24,571 bases of DNA from DASTBU01 sp035711845 (GTDB taxonomy: Bacteria > Acidobacteriota > Vicinamibacteria > Vicinamibacterales > 2-12-FULL-66-21), in assembly GCA_035711845.1 (NCBI GenBank), contig DASTBU010000033.1, positions 1 to 24,571 on the forward strand. Reading direction: 5' to 3'. How positions within the stretch are numbered: the first letter of the stretch is position 1; each line of letters starts with the position of its first letter. Both the position numbers and the translations under genes were made by a program. The notes beneath the pieces are model-generated. The model was not told the origin of the DNA and made no database searches. It was given only the letters and a program-made list of their open reading frames with translations. Positions 1 through 7,856 of the stretch are shown here, piece by piece.

Positions 1-763
1 GGAGTGACTCGGCCAGCGGAACCGCCTTCTCCACCCCCTTGTAGACCATCAGAAGACGGTAGTACGAGCCGTTCTCGATGATCTCCATGTCCGTTGAGAT
101 CGGCTCGAGCGCCTGGCGCGCTTCACCCACCCGATCGAGCCGGCGCAGCGTCATGTAGAGCCAGTGCGTCGTCGCGACAAGCATGTCCGGGTTCTTCGAA
201 TACCGTTCGCATTCGCGCCAGGCCTTCAGAGACGGCTCGAACTCGCCCCGAAGATAGTGGGCGAGCGCGAGGTGGTAGTAGACATTCGAGTTGAGCGTGC
301 TCGTCGGGATGTTGCGCGCGTTCGGCTGGCCGTCCGGCTCGACCTGGTCAGGCTTGCCCGCCACGAGCTCCGCGGCTGTCGACAGGTCGGCGGCCGCGTT
401 TTCGAGCTCGCGGACGGTGATGTATCGATGGCCCCGGTGCCGGTACATCCGCGCGTCCCGAGGGTGCATCCGGACGCCTTCCGAAAACGTCGCAATTGCG
501 TCCCGGTACCGCCCCAGGTACGCCAGGCGGCGGCCGAGCCAGATGATGGAGTCGGCATTGCCGGGGTCCTTCTCGTAATCGGCCCGCGCCGCCGCGAGGT
601 GCTTCTCGAGCGTCGCGCGAGCTTCAGCGGACGGCGGTGTCGGAACCAGGGGCTTTCCCAGAAGCGACCTAGCTTCAGGTTTGCCCTGGCCGGCCGCAAA
701 CACTGATGACACCACTGCAAGGAAGGCGAATACGAGCAGACGAGGCATGGTCAATGGTCTCAT
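1..763 (-). CDS. Exported TPR-repeat protein (3' end outside window)
   Basis: An open minus-strand frame enters from the left edge and has no stop inside the window, so 254 codons of a longer gene are visible. Translation from the ATG at 763 gives a short basic start and a hydrophobic stretch (residues about 8-23, ending AFLAVVSSVFAAG) typical of a Sec signal peptide. An in-frame ATG at 748 would also leave a signal peptide, and neither has a clear Shine-Dalgarno sequence. Residues about 45-240 are helical repeats with TPR character, for example DPGNADSIIWLGRRLAYLGR followed by YRDAIATFSEGVRMHPRDA, then a second group around YYHLALAHYLRGEFEPSLKAW. TPR arrays are protein-binding scaffolds, and the partner cannot be told from here. 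The gene follows the MATE gene on the same strand, separated by a heptamer array, so they may be cotranscribed. TPR assignment is fairly sure; function is unknown. Confidence 0.72.
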   Translation of the reverse strand, partial: MRPLTMPRLLVFAFLAVVSSVFAAGQGKPEARSLLGKPLVPTPPSAEARATLEKHLAAARADYEKDPGNADSIIWLGRRLAYLGRYRDAIATFSEGVRMHPRDARMYRHRGHRYITVRELENAAADLSTAAELVAGKPDQVEPDGQPNARNIPTSTLNSNVYYHLALAHYLRGEFEPSLKAWRECERYSKNPDMLVATTHWLYMTLRRLDRVGEARQALEPISTDMEIIENGSYYRLLMVYKGVEKAVPLAESL

Positions 764-782
764 GACGAAGCTGACAGCCATC

Positions 783-824
783 AGCACTGAGCACTCAGCA
801 CTCATCACTCAGCACTCAGCACTC
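783..824. repeat. Heptamer tandem array, AGCACTC family
   Basis: Six uninterrupted 7-bp units run on the plus strand: AGCACTG, AGCACTC, AGCACTC, ATCACTC, AGCACTC, AGCACTC. The array lies between the MATE gene and the TPR gene. The last codons and stop of the MATE gene (GAG TGC TGA on the minus strand) are inside it. Only one orientation is present, unlike the paired arms in the nuo operon. The unit differs by one base from the AGCATTC unit at 16908-16972 and 20089-20208, so these look like one family. Confidence 0.85.
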
Positions 825-2192
825 AAAACCCAGAACTTCCGGCTTCACCAGATCCAATGCGTGGATTCTCCTGTACCAGACCGAGAGCAATGCGACCCCG
901 CAGATGATCAGTCCGCTCGAGAGCCCCCACCAGAGCCCGATCACGCCGTAGCCGAACGTGAAGCACAAGGTGTAGCCGAGCGGCAGGCCGATGAACCAGT
1001 GACCGGCCAGGTTCCACAGCATCGGCGTGCGCGTGTCGCCGAGCCCGCGGAGCACCCCGGTCGCCACCCCCTGCAGGCCATCGAACAACTGGAAGACGGC
1101 TGCGACCAGCAACAGTGACACGCCTACGCGCACGACCCCTTCGTCGCTGGTGAAGGCGCCAATCAGCATGCGAGGAACCACGACGAACGATGCGGCCGCG
1201 ATGGACATGAATCCGACGCCGAAGAGCAGCGCGGTCCAGCCTGCCCTGGCGGCTCCGGGAACGTCGCGACGTCCGACCGCGTGGCCGACGCGAACGGCTC
1301 CTGCCGACGAAACGCCGAGCGGAACCATGAACGTGAAGGCCGCGATGTTGATCGCGATCTGATGCGCGGCCAGGGAAGCCGGCGCCAGGCGACCGGCGAG
1401 GGCCGTCGCGGCTGCGAAGACTCCCACTTCGAGCGTCAGCTGACCGGCCGCCGGCGCTCCCAGCGCGAGCAACCGCCGCATCCAGGCCCCGCTCGTCCGC
1501 ATCGGCGTCTCGAAGAGCCCCGGACGCTCGTTCCACTCGCGATAGACGATCACGCCCAGCAGGAAGCCGGCCATCATCACGCGCGAGCCCACCGTCGCCC
1601 ACGCTGCTCCCCGAACCCCGAGCGCCGGCGCGCCGAAATGCCCGAAGATGAATGTCCAGTTCAGCACAACGTTGGCGATGTTGGCCAGCAGGAGCGCTAT
1701 CATCACGGGGCGCACGATCGCCATCCCCTGCAGATACCGGCGAAACGCGGCATAGAGCAGCAGCGGCAGAACGCTCCAGAGCACGACGCCCAGGTACGCA
1801 CGGGTGGGCCCGAGCACGCGCGGATCGAGGCCCCAGCGATCCAGCGAGCCGGCGATCAGCCACAGCGCCAGCGTGAAGGGCACGGACGCGACGACGGCCA
1901 GAAACGTGCCGTGCACGAGCCAGCGGTGGCACTCCTCGATCCGTCCTGCCCCAAACGCGCGGGACACCAGGGTGTCGAGTCCCAGCAGCAGGCCCATGGC
2001 GAAGACCACGATTCCCATGAAGAGGGACGAGCCCACGCCGACCGCGCCGATGGCTTCCGGGCTGAGCCGTCCCACCATCAACGTATCGACCAGCCCCATC
2101 GTCATCCACCCGAGCTCCGCCAGCACGACAGGGAGCGCGAGCGTGAACATGGGTCGGAATTCCCGCTTGAGCGATCGGAAGCCGGGCAGCAT
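816..2192 (-). CDS. MATE family multidrug/toxin efflux transporter
   Basis: A 458-residue integral membrane protein of the MATE (NorM/DinF-like) superfamily, which exports drugs or metabolites in exchange for Na+ or H+. The N-terminus carries the usual MATE pattern (LALPVVLAELGWMTMGLVDT then LMVGRLSPEAIGAVG). About 12 hydrophobic segments follow in two similar halves, with a second-half counterpart around residues 240-300 (LALGAPAAGQLTLEVGVFAA). Length agrees with the family (440-480). The start at 2192 is chosen because residues 1-14 form the cytoplasmic lead-in; Met15 at 2150 is an alternative. No strong ribosome-binding site is visible, but TACAAT lies 9 nt before the ATG. The final residues and stop are encoded by the heptamer array at 783-824. 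The substrate cannot be predicted. Confidence 0.93.
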   Translation of the reverse strand: MLPGFRSLKREFRPMFTLALPVVLAELGWMTMGLVDTLMVGRLSPEAIGAVGVGSSLFMGIVVFAMGLLLGLDTLVSRAFGAGRIEECHRWLVHGTFLAVVASVPFTLALWLIAGSLDRWGLDPRVLGPTRAYLGVVLWSVLPLLLYAAFRRYLQGMAIVRPVMIALLLANIANVVLNWTFIFGHFGAPALGVRGAAWATVGSRVMMAGFLLGVIVYREWNERPGLFETPMRTSGAWMRRLLALGAPAAGQLTLEVGVFAAATALAGRLAPASLAAHQIAINIAAFTFMVPLGVSSAGAVRVGHAVGRRDVPGAARAGWTALLFGVGFMSIAAASFVVVPRMLIGAFTSDEGVVRVGVSLLLVAAVFQLFDGLQGVATGVLRGLGDTRTPMLWNLAGHWFIGLPLGYTLCFTFGYGVIGLWWGLSSGLIICGVALLSVWYRRIHALDLVKPEVLGFEC

Positions 2193-2250
2193 GCGTTGTC
2201 AATTGTAGTGTCAGCTGGACGCTGCGAGCTCGAAGCGGACGCGCAATCCT

Positions 2251-2270
2251 GATCGGCGAAATCGCCGATC
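2251..2270 (-). terminator. Perfect 8-bp hairpin downstream of ispG
   Basis: GATCGGCG and CGCCGATC pair perfectly around a 4-nt loop, 5 bp after the ispG stop codon (2275-2277). A second, wider inverted pair (TCCTGATC at 2247-2254 with GATCAGGA at 2273-2280) overlaps it and could form an alternative fold. No T-run follows on the minus strand, so a classical intrinsic terminator is not established. It may instead be an mRNA 3' stabiliser. Confidence 0.35.
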
Positions 2271-2274
2271 ACGA

Positions 2275-3522
2275 TCAGGATGCCGGGACGGATCTCGTCT
2301 TGCGGGGATACTTCGATGCCACGTAGCTGTCCACAAGATCGCGGAAGGCCGTGGCGAGCTCCTCGTACGTTCCGCGCATCGTCGTATGGTGCTGGCCGTC
2401 GATGTAAACAGGGCAGTTGGGCGCTTCGCCGGTGCCGGGCAGGCTTATCCCTATATTTGCTGCCTTGGACTCGCCCGGACCGTTCACGATACAGCCCATC
2501 ACGGCGAGGGTCATCGTTTCGACCCCGTCGAACTGTGTCTTCCATTCGGGCATGCGTTCCCGGATGTAATCCTGCGTCCGCTCTGCGAGCTCCTGGAACG
2601 TGGAGCTGGTGGTCCGTCCGCAGCCGGGACAGGCGGTGACGCTCGGCGCGAACGCCCGCAGCCCCAACGCCTGCAGCAGCTCGCACGCCGCGTAGACTTC
2701 TTCGCGGCGATCGCCTCCGGGGCGCGGTGTCAGGGAGACGCGGATCGTGTCGCCGATGCCCTCGTTCAGCAGCACACCCATTGAGGAGGCCGACCAGACG
2801 AGCCCCTTCGCGCCCATGCCCGCCTCGGTCAGCCCGAGGTGCAGCGGCTGATCCGTCCTCCGCGCGAGAACCCGATACACGGCAATCAGGTCCCGGGGCC
2901 GCGACGTCTTGCACGAGATGATGATCTGGTCCTTGCGCAGCCCCGACTCGAGCGCCAGCTCCGTGGACTGAAGCGCCGAGAGGATCATGCACTCGTTGAT
3001 GATCTCCTCGGAGGTGAGGCCAAGGTCGCGGTCGGTGTTCTCCTGCATCTTCGCGACCACGAGCTCCTGATTGAGCGAGCCGCCGTTGACGCCGATCCGG
3101 ACCGGCTTCCCGTTGTCGCGCGCCACCATGCAGATGGTGGAGAACTGCTCGTCGCGCCGCCGTCCCGTGCCCACGTTGCCGGGGTTGATTCGGTACTTGT
3201 CGAGCGCGGCGGCGCAGTCGGGATAACGGGTCAACAGCAGATGGCCGTTGTAATGGAAATCGCCGATGAGCGGCGCGACGACGCCGGCATCGAGCATCCG
3301 CTGCTTGATTTCCGGCACCGCCTGCGCGGCTTCCGGCAGGTTGACGGTGATCCGCACCATCTCCGAACCGGCCTGCGCCAGCTCGATGCACTGCTGCGCG
3401 GTCGCCGCCGGATCGGCGGTGTCGGTCATGGTCATCGACTGGACGACAACCGGCGCGCCTCCGCCAACCTGGACGGGGCCGACGCGGACGCCGACTGTCT
3501 TGTGGAGCTTCACCACTGGCAT
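2275..3522 (-). CDS. ispG: 4-hydroxy-3-methylbut-2-enyl-diphosphate synthase IspG (GcpE)
   Basis: Catalyses the penultimate step of the MEP isoprenoid pathway: reductive ring opening of 2-C-methylerythritol-2,4-cyclodiphosphate to HMBPP, using a [4Fe-4S] cluster. The 415-residue product has the N-terminal TIM-barrel region (APVVVQSMTMTDTADPAATA, RITVNLPEAA, GDFHYNGHLLL) and the C-terminal cluster domain with C298-P-G-C301-G-R-T and G-C344-IVNGPGE351, the three Cys and one Glu that bind the cluster. It is longer than the 372-residue E. coli enzyme because of extra central segments (NPGNVGTGRRRDEQF and the region near LGLTEAGMGAKGLVW), as I recall for the long alphaproteobacterial form. Start ATG at 3522; the upstream sequence is AT-richer, with TACAAT 11 nt before the start. 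It is divergent from the exported protein at 3710. Confidence 0.97.
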   Translation of the reverse strand: MPVVKLHKTVGVRVGPVQVGGGAPVVVQSMTMTDTADPAATAQQCIELAQAGSEMVRITVNLPEAAQAVPEIKQRMLDAGVVAPLIGDFHYNGHLLLTRYPDCAAALDKYRINPGNVGTGRRRDEQFSTICMVARDNGKPVRIGVNGGSLNQELVVAKMQENTDRDLGLTSEEIINECMILSALQSTELALESGLRKDQIIISCKTSRPRDLIAVYRVLARRTDQPLHLGLTEAGMGAKGLVWSASSMGVLLNEGIGDTIRVSLTPRPGGDRREEVYAACELLQALGLRAFAPSVTACPGCGRTTSSTFQELAERTQDYIRERMPEWKTQFDGVETMTLAVMGCIVNGPGESKAANIGISLPGTGEAPNCPVYIDGQHHTTMRGTYEELATAFRDLVDSYVASKYPRKTRSVPAS

Positions 3523-3709
3523 GGGTTCTTTCGATTGTACACGCAGGTCCTTTTCCCCAGCTGCATGGGGCGGGAGGTGACTTTCGAATAGGGTCTGAGG
3601 TCAGAATAGAAAGGATCGGGCGAGCTCTGGCGATGGGACGGCTTTTGCATCAGCCAGCCCGGACCGGACAAACGCGGAAGGCGTGTGCCATCGAGAGCGA
3701 GGATTTCTG

Positions 3710-4612
3710 ATGATTGGAAAGAAGTTGCTGAGTGCGCCCCTGGCCGTTGTGGCCCTGTTGCTGGCGATGCCGGCCTCGGGGCAGTCAACCGTGAGCACCA
3801 ACGACATCCAGCGGCTGCAGGATCAGGTGTTTCAGGCAAGTACGGATATTTCACGGCTGAGGGACAGGGACGCCTCGCTGGCGGCGAGCCTCCAGGACGA
3901 GCTCGACGAGTTGCGCGACGAGGTGACGTACCTCAAGGTGAAGATTCGCAAGGAAGGCAATGTCGGCCGAAGCGAGTACACGGATCTCCGCGATCGGCTC
4001 CAGACCCTGAGGTCCCGTGCGCGTGGGGAATCCACGACGTACCGGGACGCGCCGACAGGCGCCGCGACGGATGCACCGTCCACCAGACGTGACGATCGCC
4101 GGGAGACCTCGGGACAGAGCGCGATTCCCGTCGGGACGGAGATCGATGTGCGGCTGCAGTCGCAGCTCAGCTCGGACACGGCCCAGGTCGAGGACCGCTT
4201 CGAGGCGACGACCGTCGTCGATCTCTTCGAGGGCGACCGGGTGCTCGTTCCCGCGGGATCTGTCATGCGGGGCATCGTCAGCGCAGTCGATCGGGCCTCG
4301 CGCACCGATCGGAAGGGGAGCCTGACCGTGTCCTTCGATCAGGTCACCATCAACGGGCGCACGTACCCGATGCGCGGCACGGTCACCGAGGCACTCGAGA
4401 GCGAAGGGATCCGAGGCGAGGTAGGCCGCATCGGCGCAGGATCTGCTGTCGGCGCGATCATCGGAGGCATCATCGGCGGCGTGAAGGGCGCGCTGCTCGG
4501 CGTCCTCATCGGGGGCGGCGGCACAATCGCGGCCACCGAGGGCAAGGACGTCACGCTCCCCGCCGGCACGATCCTGCGCGTCCGCATGGATACGCCGCCG
4601 GCGATTCGGTGA
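3710..4612 (+). CDS. Exported protein with coiled coil, VirB10/TrbI-like beta region and glycine zipper
   Basis: A 300-residue protein whose specific family I do not recognise. Residues 1-24 are a Sec signal peptide (MIGKKLLSAPLAVVALLLAM, cleavage near PASGQS). Residues about 30-110 are charged and heptad-rich and likely form a coiled coil (LQDELDELRDEVTYLKVKIR). Residues about 143-232 resemble the beta domain of VirB10/TrbI-type proteins (IPVGTEIDVRLQSQLSSDTA, then RVLVPAGSVMRGIVSAVDR). Residues about 244-280 are a glycine zipper (AVGAIIGGIIGGVKGALLG), and the end returns to a beta motif (LPAGTILRVRMDT). This architecture suggests an envelope-associated structural protein, which is inference. 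I chose Met at 3710 over an in-frame ATG at 3683 because the signal peptide and an upstream GAGG fit it. It converges on hemL with 9 bp between stops. The preceding 187-bp divergent spacer shows no clear promoter. Confidence 0.8.
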   Translation: MIGKKLLSAPLAVVALLLAMPASGQSTVSTNDIQRLQDQVFQASTDISRLRDRDASLAASLQDELDELRDEVTYLKVKIRKEGNVGRSEYTDLRDRLQTLRSRARGESTTYRDAPTGAATDAPSTRRDDRRETSGQSAIPVGTEIDVRLQSQLSSDTAQVEDRFEATTVVDLFEGDRVLVPAGSVMRGIVSAVDRASRTDRKGSLTVSFDQVTINGRTYPMRGTVTEALESEGIRGEVGRIGAGSAVGAIIGGIIGGVKGALLGVLIGGGGTIAATEGKDVTLPAGTILRVRMDTPPAIR

Positions 4613-4621
4613 CGACTGCGA

Positions 4622-5917
4622 TCAGCCTTTCTTCAACGTTTCCTGCGCGGCCTTGATCGTCTTGTCGATGTCTCGCTCGGTGTGCGCGGCGGAGAGGAAC
4701 CAGGCTTCGAACTGCGAGGGCGGGGGATACACGCTGCGCGCGAGCATGCCGCGAAAGAACCGGCCGTAGGCCTCGGTATCGGCGGTCAGCGCCGACTGGA
4801 AATCGCGCACCGGCTGGCTCGTGAAGAACGGGGTCAGCAGCGATCCGAACGCGTTGACCTGGAGAGGTACGCGGGCTTCCCGCGCCGCATCGGCCAGTCC
4901 GGCGGCGAGCCGGGATCCCAGCGAAGCGAGGTGCGTGTAAAGCCTAGGTGACAGCTCCGCGAGGCACCAGAGCCCGGCCGTCATGGCCAGCGGGTTGCCC
5001 GACAGCGTGCCCGCCTGGTACACGGGTCCTGCCGGCGCGACCAGTTCCATCACGTCGCGGCGGCCGCCATAGGCGCCGACCGGAAGGCCTCCGCCGATGA
5101 TCTTGCCGAGGCACGTCAGATCCGGCCTGACCTTGAACACCTGTTGCGCGCCACCGGCCGCCGCCCTGAACCCGGAAATCACCTCGTCGAACACGAGCAG
5201 GGACCCTTCGCGATCGCAGAGCGCGCGAAGCCCCTCCAGAAAGCCCTCGCGCGGCGGCACGAGCCCCATGTTGCCGGCGATCGGCTCGACGAAGATGGCG
5301 GCGATCTCCCGGTCGTGCGCCTCGAACAGGCGCTCCACCGAGTCGAGGTCGTTGTAGCGCGCGAGAAGCGTGTCGCGGGCCGCACCGCTCGACACGCCGG
5401 GACTCGTGGGCACGCCGAGGGTCATCGCGCCCGAGCCGGCCTGGACGAGGAACGCATCGGCGTGGCCGTGGTAACAGCCCTCGAACTTGACGATCTTCTC
5501 GCGCTTCGTGGCCGCGCGCGCCACGCGGGCCGCGCTCATGGCGGCCTCGGTGCCCGAGCTGACGAACCGCAGCCGCTCCATCGATGGCATCAGCATCGCC
5601 ACCCGCTGGGCGAGTCGCGTCTCGAGCTCGGTCGGCGCACCAAAGCTCGTGCCGTTCGCGGCCGCTGTCGACAACGCCTTCAGCAGCCCCTTTGGCGCAT
5701 GCCCGTGGATCAGCGGTCCCCAGGACATCACGTAGTCGATGTAGGTGTGCCCATCAACGTCCTCCAGATACGCCCCCCGGCCGCGCTCGACGAATAGCGG
5801 AGTGGCGCCGACCGACTTGAACGCCCGGACCGGACTGTCCACGCCGCCCGGAAGTATGCGTGAGGCGGCCGCGAACATTTTTTCCGACCGTGGATAACGC
5901 GAGCGGCTGCGGCGCAT
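4622..5917 (-). CDS. hemL: Glutamate-1-semialdehyde 2,1-aminomutase HemL
   Basis: Converts glutamate-1-semialdehyde to 5-aminolevulinate, the second step of the C5 tetrapyrrole pathway, in the cytoplasm with PLP/PMP. The 431-residue product is collinear with the family: N-terminal FAAASRILPGGVDSPVRAF, SSGTEAAMSAARVAR at about 120-134, FEGCYHGHAD at 145-154, FDEVISGFR (D244 binds the pyridine nitrogen) and LGKIIGGGLPVG with the Schiff-base K272. The frame extends upstream to 5992, but that extension is translated heptamer repeat. The ATG at 5917 matches the family N-terminus. It supplies ALA to HemB, whose gene is on the same strand but separated by the oppositely oriented amidohydrolase gene, so hemL needs its own promoter in 5918-6053. 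Its partner HemA is at 11780-13093. Confidence 0.97.
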   Translation of the reverse strand: MRRSRSRYPRSEKMFAAASRILPGGVDSPVRAFKSVGATPLFVERGRGAYLEDVDGHTYIDYVMSWGPLIHGHAPKGLLKALSTAAANGTSFGAPTELETRLAQRVAMLMPSMERLRFVSSGTEAAMSAARVARAATKREKIVKFEGCYHGHADAFLVQAGSGAMTLGVPTSPGVSSGAARDTLLARYNDLDSVERLFEAHDREIAAIFVEPIAGNMGLVPPREGFLEGLRALCDREGSLLVFDEVISGFRAAAGGAQQVFKVRPDLTCLGKIIGGGLPVGAYGGRRDVMELVAPAGPVYQAGTLSGNPLAMTAGLWCLAELSPRLYTHLASLGSRLAAGLADAAREARVPLQVNAFGSLLTPFFTSQPVRDFQSALTADTEAYGRFFRGMLARSVYPPPSQFEAWFLSAAHTERDIDKTIKAAQETLKKG

Positions 5918-5938
5918 GGTCTGACGATAGCATGTACC

Positions 5939-6015
5939 GTGATTCGTGGTTCGTGGTCCGTGACTTTCGGAGTACGGTCTACCGACCACCAACTACGGAC
6001 CACGGACCACCGTCT
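5939..6015. repeat. Heptamer array with inverted arms, GTGGTCC/ACGGACC family
   Basis: The left arm has four 7-bp units from 5939 (GTGATTC, GTGGTTC, GTGGTCC, GTGACTT). The right arm has five units from 5981 (ACCGACC, ACCAACT, ACGGACC, ACGGACC, ACCGTCT). GTGGTCC is the reverse complement of GGACCAC, so the arms can fold on each other. It occupies most of the 136-bp divergent spacer between hemL and the amidohydrolase gene, where both promoters must lie. Confidence 0.8.
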
Positions 6016-6053
6016 GGAACCGCCTGACCGAATCGTGATAACAGATTGGTCCC

Positions 6054-7856
6054 ATGCCGAAGCGTAGCGCCGTCGTCGTTGCTCTGTCTTTCGTTGTCGC
6101 ACTGTCCATGTCCAGCGGTGGGCAGGCCGACCGCGTCCGGACCGAGGACCAGGGGCTCGGGGCTCGGGAGTCGGGGCTCGGGGCTCGGGAGTCGGGCCTC
6201 GGGACTCGAGACGCCGCATCGCAGACAGCGGCCTACGATCTTCTCGTCCGCAACGCCAGAGTGCTCGATGGGTCGGGCAATCCCTGGTTCATCGCTGACG
6301 TGGCGGTCAGGGACGGGCGGATTGCGGCGATCGGCGCGCTTGGCGATGCCGCCGCGGGGCGTACGATCGATGCGAGCGGGAAGTATCTCGTGCCCGGCTT
6401 CATCGACATCCATTCGCACAGCGACCGCGGGCTCGGCGACATGGACCTTCGCTACAACCTGAACATGGTCGCGCAGGGGATCACGCTGTCGGTCGTCAAC
6501 CAGGACGGGCGATCCCCCTGGCCGATTCGCGATCAGAAGGCGCGGTACGAGACGCAGGGCGTCGGCACGAACGTGGCGCTGATGGTCGGGCACGGCGCGG
6601 TGCGCAATCGGGTGATGGGCCCGCGCGCCAACCAGGCAGCCACGGATCAGGACATCGCCGCGATGCAGGCGCTCGTGGAAGAGGGCATGAGGGATGGGGC
6701 CTACGGGCTCAGCACCGGCCTGGAGTACGTGCCCGGGCGCTTCAGCGAGCCCCGGGAAGTCGTGGAAGTCACCCGTCCCGTGAAGAAGTACGGCGGGTTC
6801 TATATCAGCCACGAGCGAAGCGAAGGCCGCGATCCCATGTGGCACGTGGCCTCGGACCCAACGCCGTACGTGGATCTGCTGGACTCGGTCAAGGAGACGA
6901 TCGACATCGGGCGTGAAACCGGCGTTCCCGTCGTCTGCTCGCACCTCAAGGCGAAGGGCGCCGACTTCTGGGGCGCGAGCCATGCTGCCACGAGGCTCAT
7001 CGGTGAGGCGCGCGAGCAGGGGGTCGAGGTGTATGCCGATCAGTATCCGTACGATACGTCGGGCAGTGACGGTTCGACGGTGCTGATCCCCCGCTGGGCG
7101 CTCTCTCCACCTGGGGCAATCGTTGGGGGCCAGCTGGGCGAGGGCGGCGACCGCAGCGCAGGCGGCAGCGTCAAGGCCAACCTCCAGGCGCGACTGCAGA
7201 ATCCCGTCGAGGCCGTGAAGATCCGCGGCGACATAGCGCACGAGATCACGCGGCGGGGCGGTGCGTCGCGGGTGGTGGTCTATGACTTTCCCGACAGTAC
7301 GTACGTGGAGAAGAGCCTCGAGTGGATCGCGAAAGACCGCCGCGTCTCGCCCGTCGACGCCGCGATCTGGATCCAGATGAACGGGACCGACCGCCCAGGT
7401 GGAGCCCGGATGCGCGGCTATTCGCTCTCGGAGATCGACATCGAACACATCATGCAGCAGGACTTCACGGCGACCTGCACGGACGGCGATACGGTCGAAT
7501 TCGGCGACGGCGTACCGCACGCCCGGTTCTACGGCACCATGCCGCGGAAGATCCGGCGCTACGTCATGGATCGAGGGGTGATCACCCTGCCGTTTGCGAT
7601 CCGGTCGATGACGTCACTGCCCGCGCAGATCATGCGGCTGCCGGACCGCGGCTGGATCCGCATCGGCTACTGGGCGGATCTGGTGCTCTTCGACGAGCGC
7701 ATCGCCGACCGCGCCACGTTCACCGAGCCGCACCAGTACCCGGCCGGCATCCCCTTCGTGTTCGTGAACGGCGTGGCGGTGGTCGACGAGGGGAAGTTGA
7801 CGAAGGCGCTGCCAGGGCGGGTGATATCGCCGACGGGGACATTGCCGATTCGTTGA
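6054..7856 (+). CDS. Exported D-aminoacylase-like amidohydrolase (N-acyl-D-amino-acid deacylase family)
   Basis: A 600-residue metal-dependent hydrolase of the amidohydrolase superfamily, closest to N-acyl-D-amino-acid deacylases/dihydroorotase-like enzymes. Residues 1-25 are a Sec signal peptide (ending SMSSGGQA), so it acts outside the cytoplasm. Residues about 34-52 are a repeat-derived insertion (GLGARES twice, then GLGTRDA). The catalytic domain follows: YDLLVRNARVLDGSG, metal motif HSHSD, YGLSTGLEYVPGRF, YISHERSEG, VVCSHLKAKG, DQYPYDTSG, CTDGD, and the C-terminal beta sandwich with GYWADLVLFDE. Where classical D-aminoacylases have a GNCG motif whose Cys binds zinc, this protein has VNQDGRSP, so its metal site or substrate may differ. 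The stop codon lies in the terminus of the palindromic element at 7840. It is transcribed against the flanking hem genes and interrupts their cluster. Substrate unknown. Confidence 0.88.
   Translation: MPKRSAVVVALSFVVALSMSSGGQADRVRTEDQGLGARESGLGARESGLGTRDAASQTAAYDLLVRNARVLDGSGNPWFIADVAVRDGRIAAIGALGDAAAGRTIDASGKYLVPGFIDIHSHSDRGLGDMDLRYNLNMVAQGITLSVVNQDGRSPWPIRDQKARYETQGVGTNVALMVGHGAVRNRVMGPRANQAATDQDIAAMQALVEEGMRDGAYGLSTGLEYVPGRFSEPREVVEVTRPVKKYGGFYISHERSEGRDPMWHVASDPTPYVDLLDSVKETIDIGRETGVPVVCSHLKAKGADFWGASHAATRLIGEAREQGVEVYADQYPYDTSGSDGSTVLIPRWALSPPGAIVGGQLGEGGDRSAGGSVKANLQARLQNPVEAVKIRGDIAHEITRRGGASRVVVYDFPDSTYVEKSLEWIAKDRRVSPVDAAIWIQMNGTDRPGGARMRGYSLSEIDIEHIMQQDFTATCTDGDTVEFGDGVPHARFYGTMPRKIRRYVMDRGVITLPFAIRSMTSLPAQIMRLPDRGWIRIGYWADLVLFDERIADRATFTEPHQYPAGIPFVFVNGVAVVDEGKLTKALPGRVISPTGTLPIR
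6154..6209 (+). repeat. Heptamer array inside a coding sequence, GGCTCGG family
   Basis: Eight consecutive 7-bp units (GGCTCGG, GGCTCGG, GAGTCGG, GGCTCGG, GGCTCGG, GAGTCGG, GCCTCGG, GACTCGA) lie between the signal peptide and catalytic domain of the amidohydrolase. Since 7 and 3 are coprime, the protein repeats every 21 bp, giving the 7-residue unit GLGARES. There is no stop codon in the frame used. Confidence 0.9.

Noticed and set aside
5918..5992. N-terminal extension of HemL
   Set aside because: The extra residues come from the heptamer array; the family N-terminus begins at 5917.
6054..7856. Amidohydrolase as a recently transferred gene
   Set aside because: GC content and codon choice look like those of the neighbours; repeats at its borders alone do not prove transfer.
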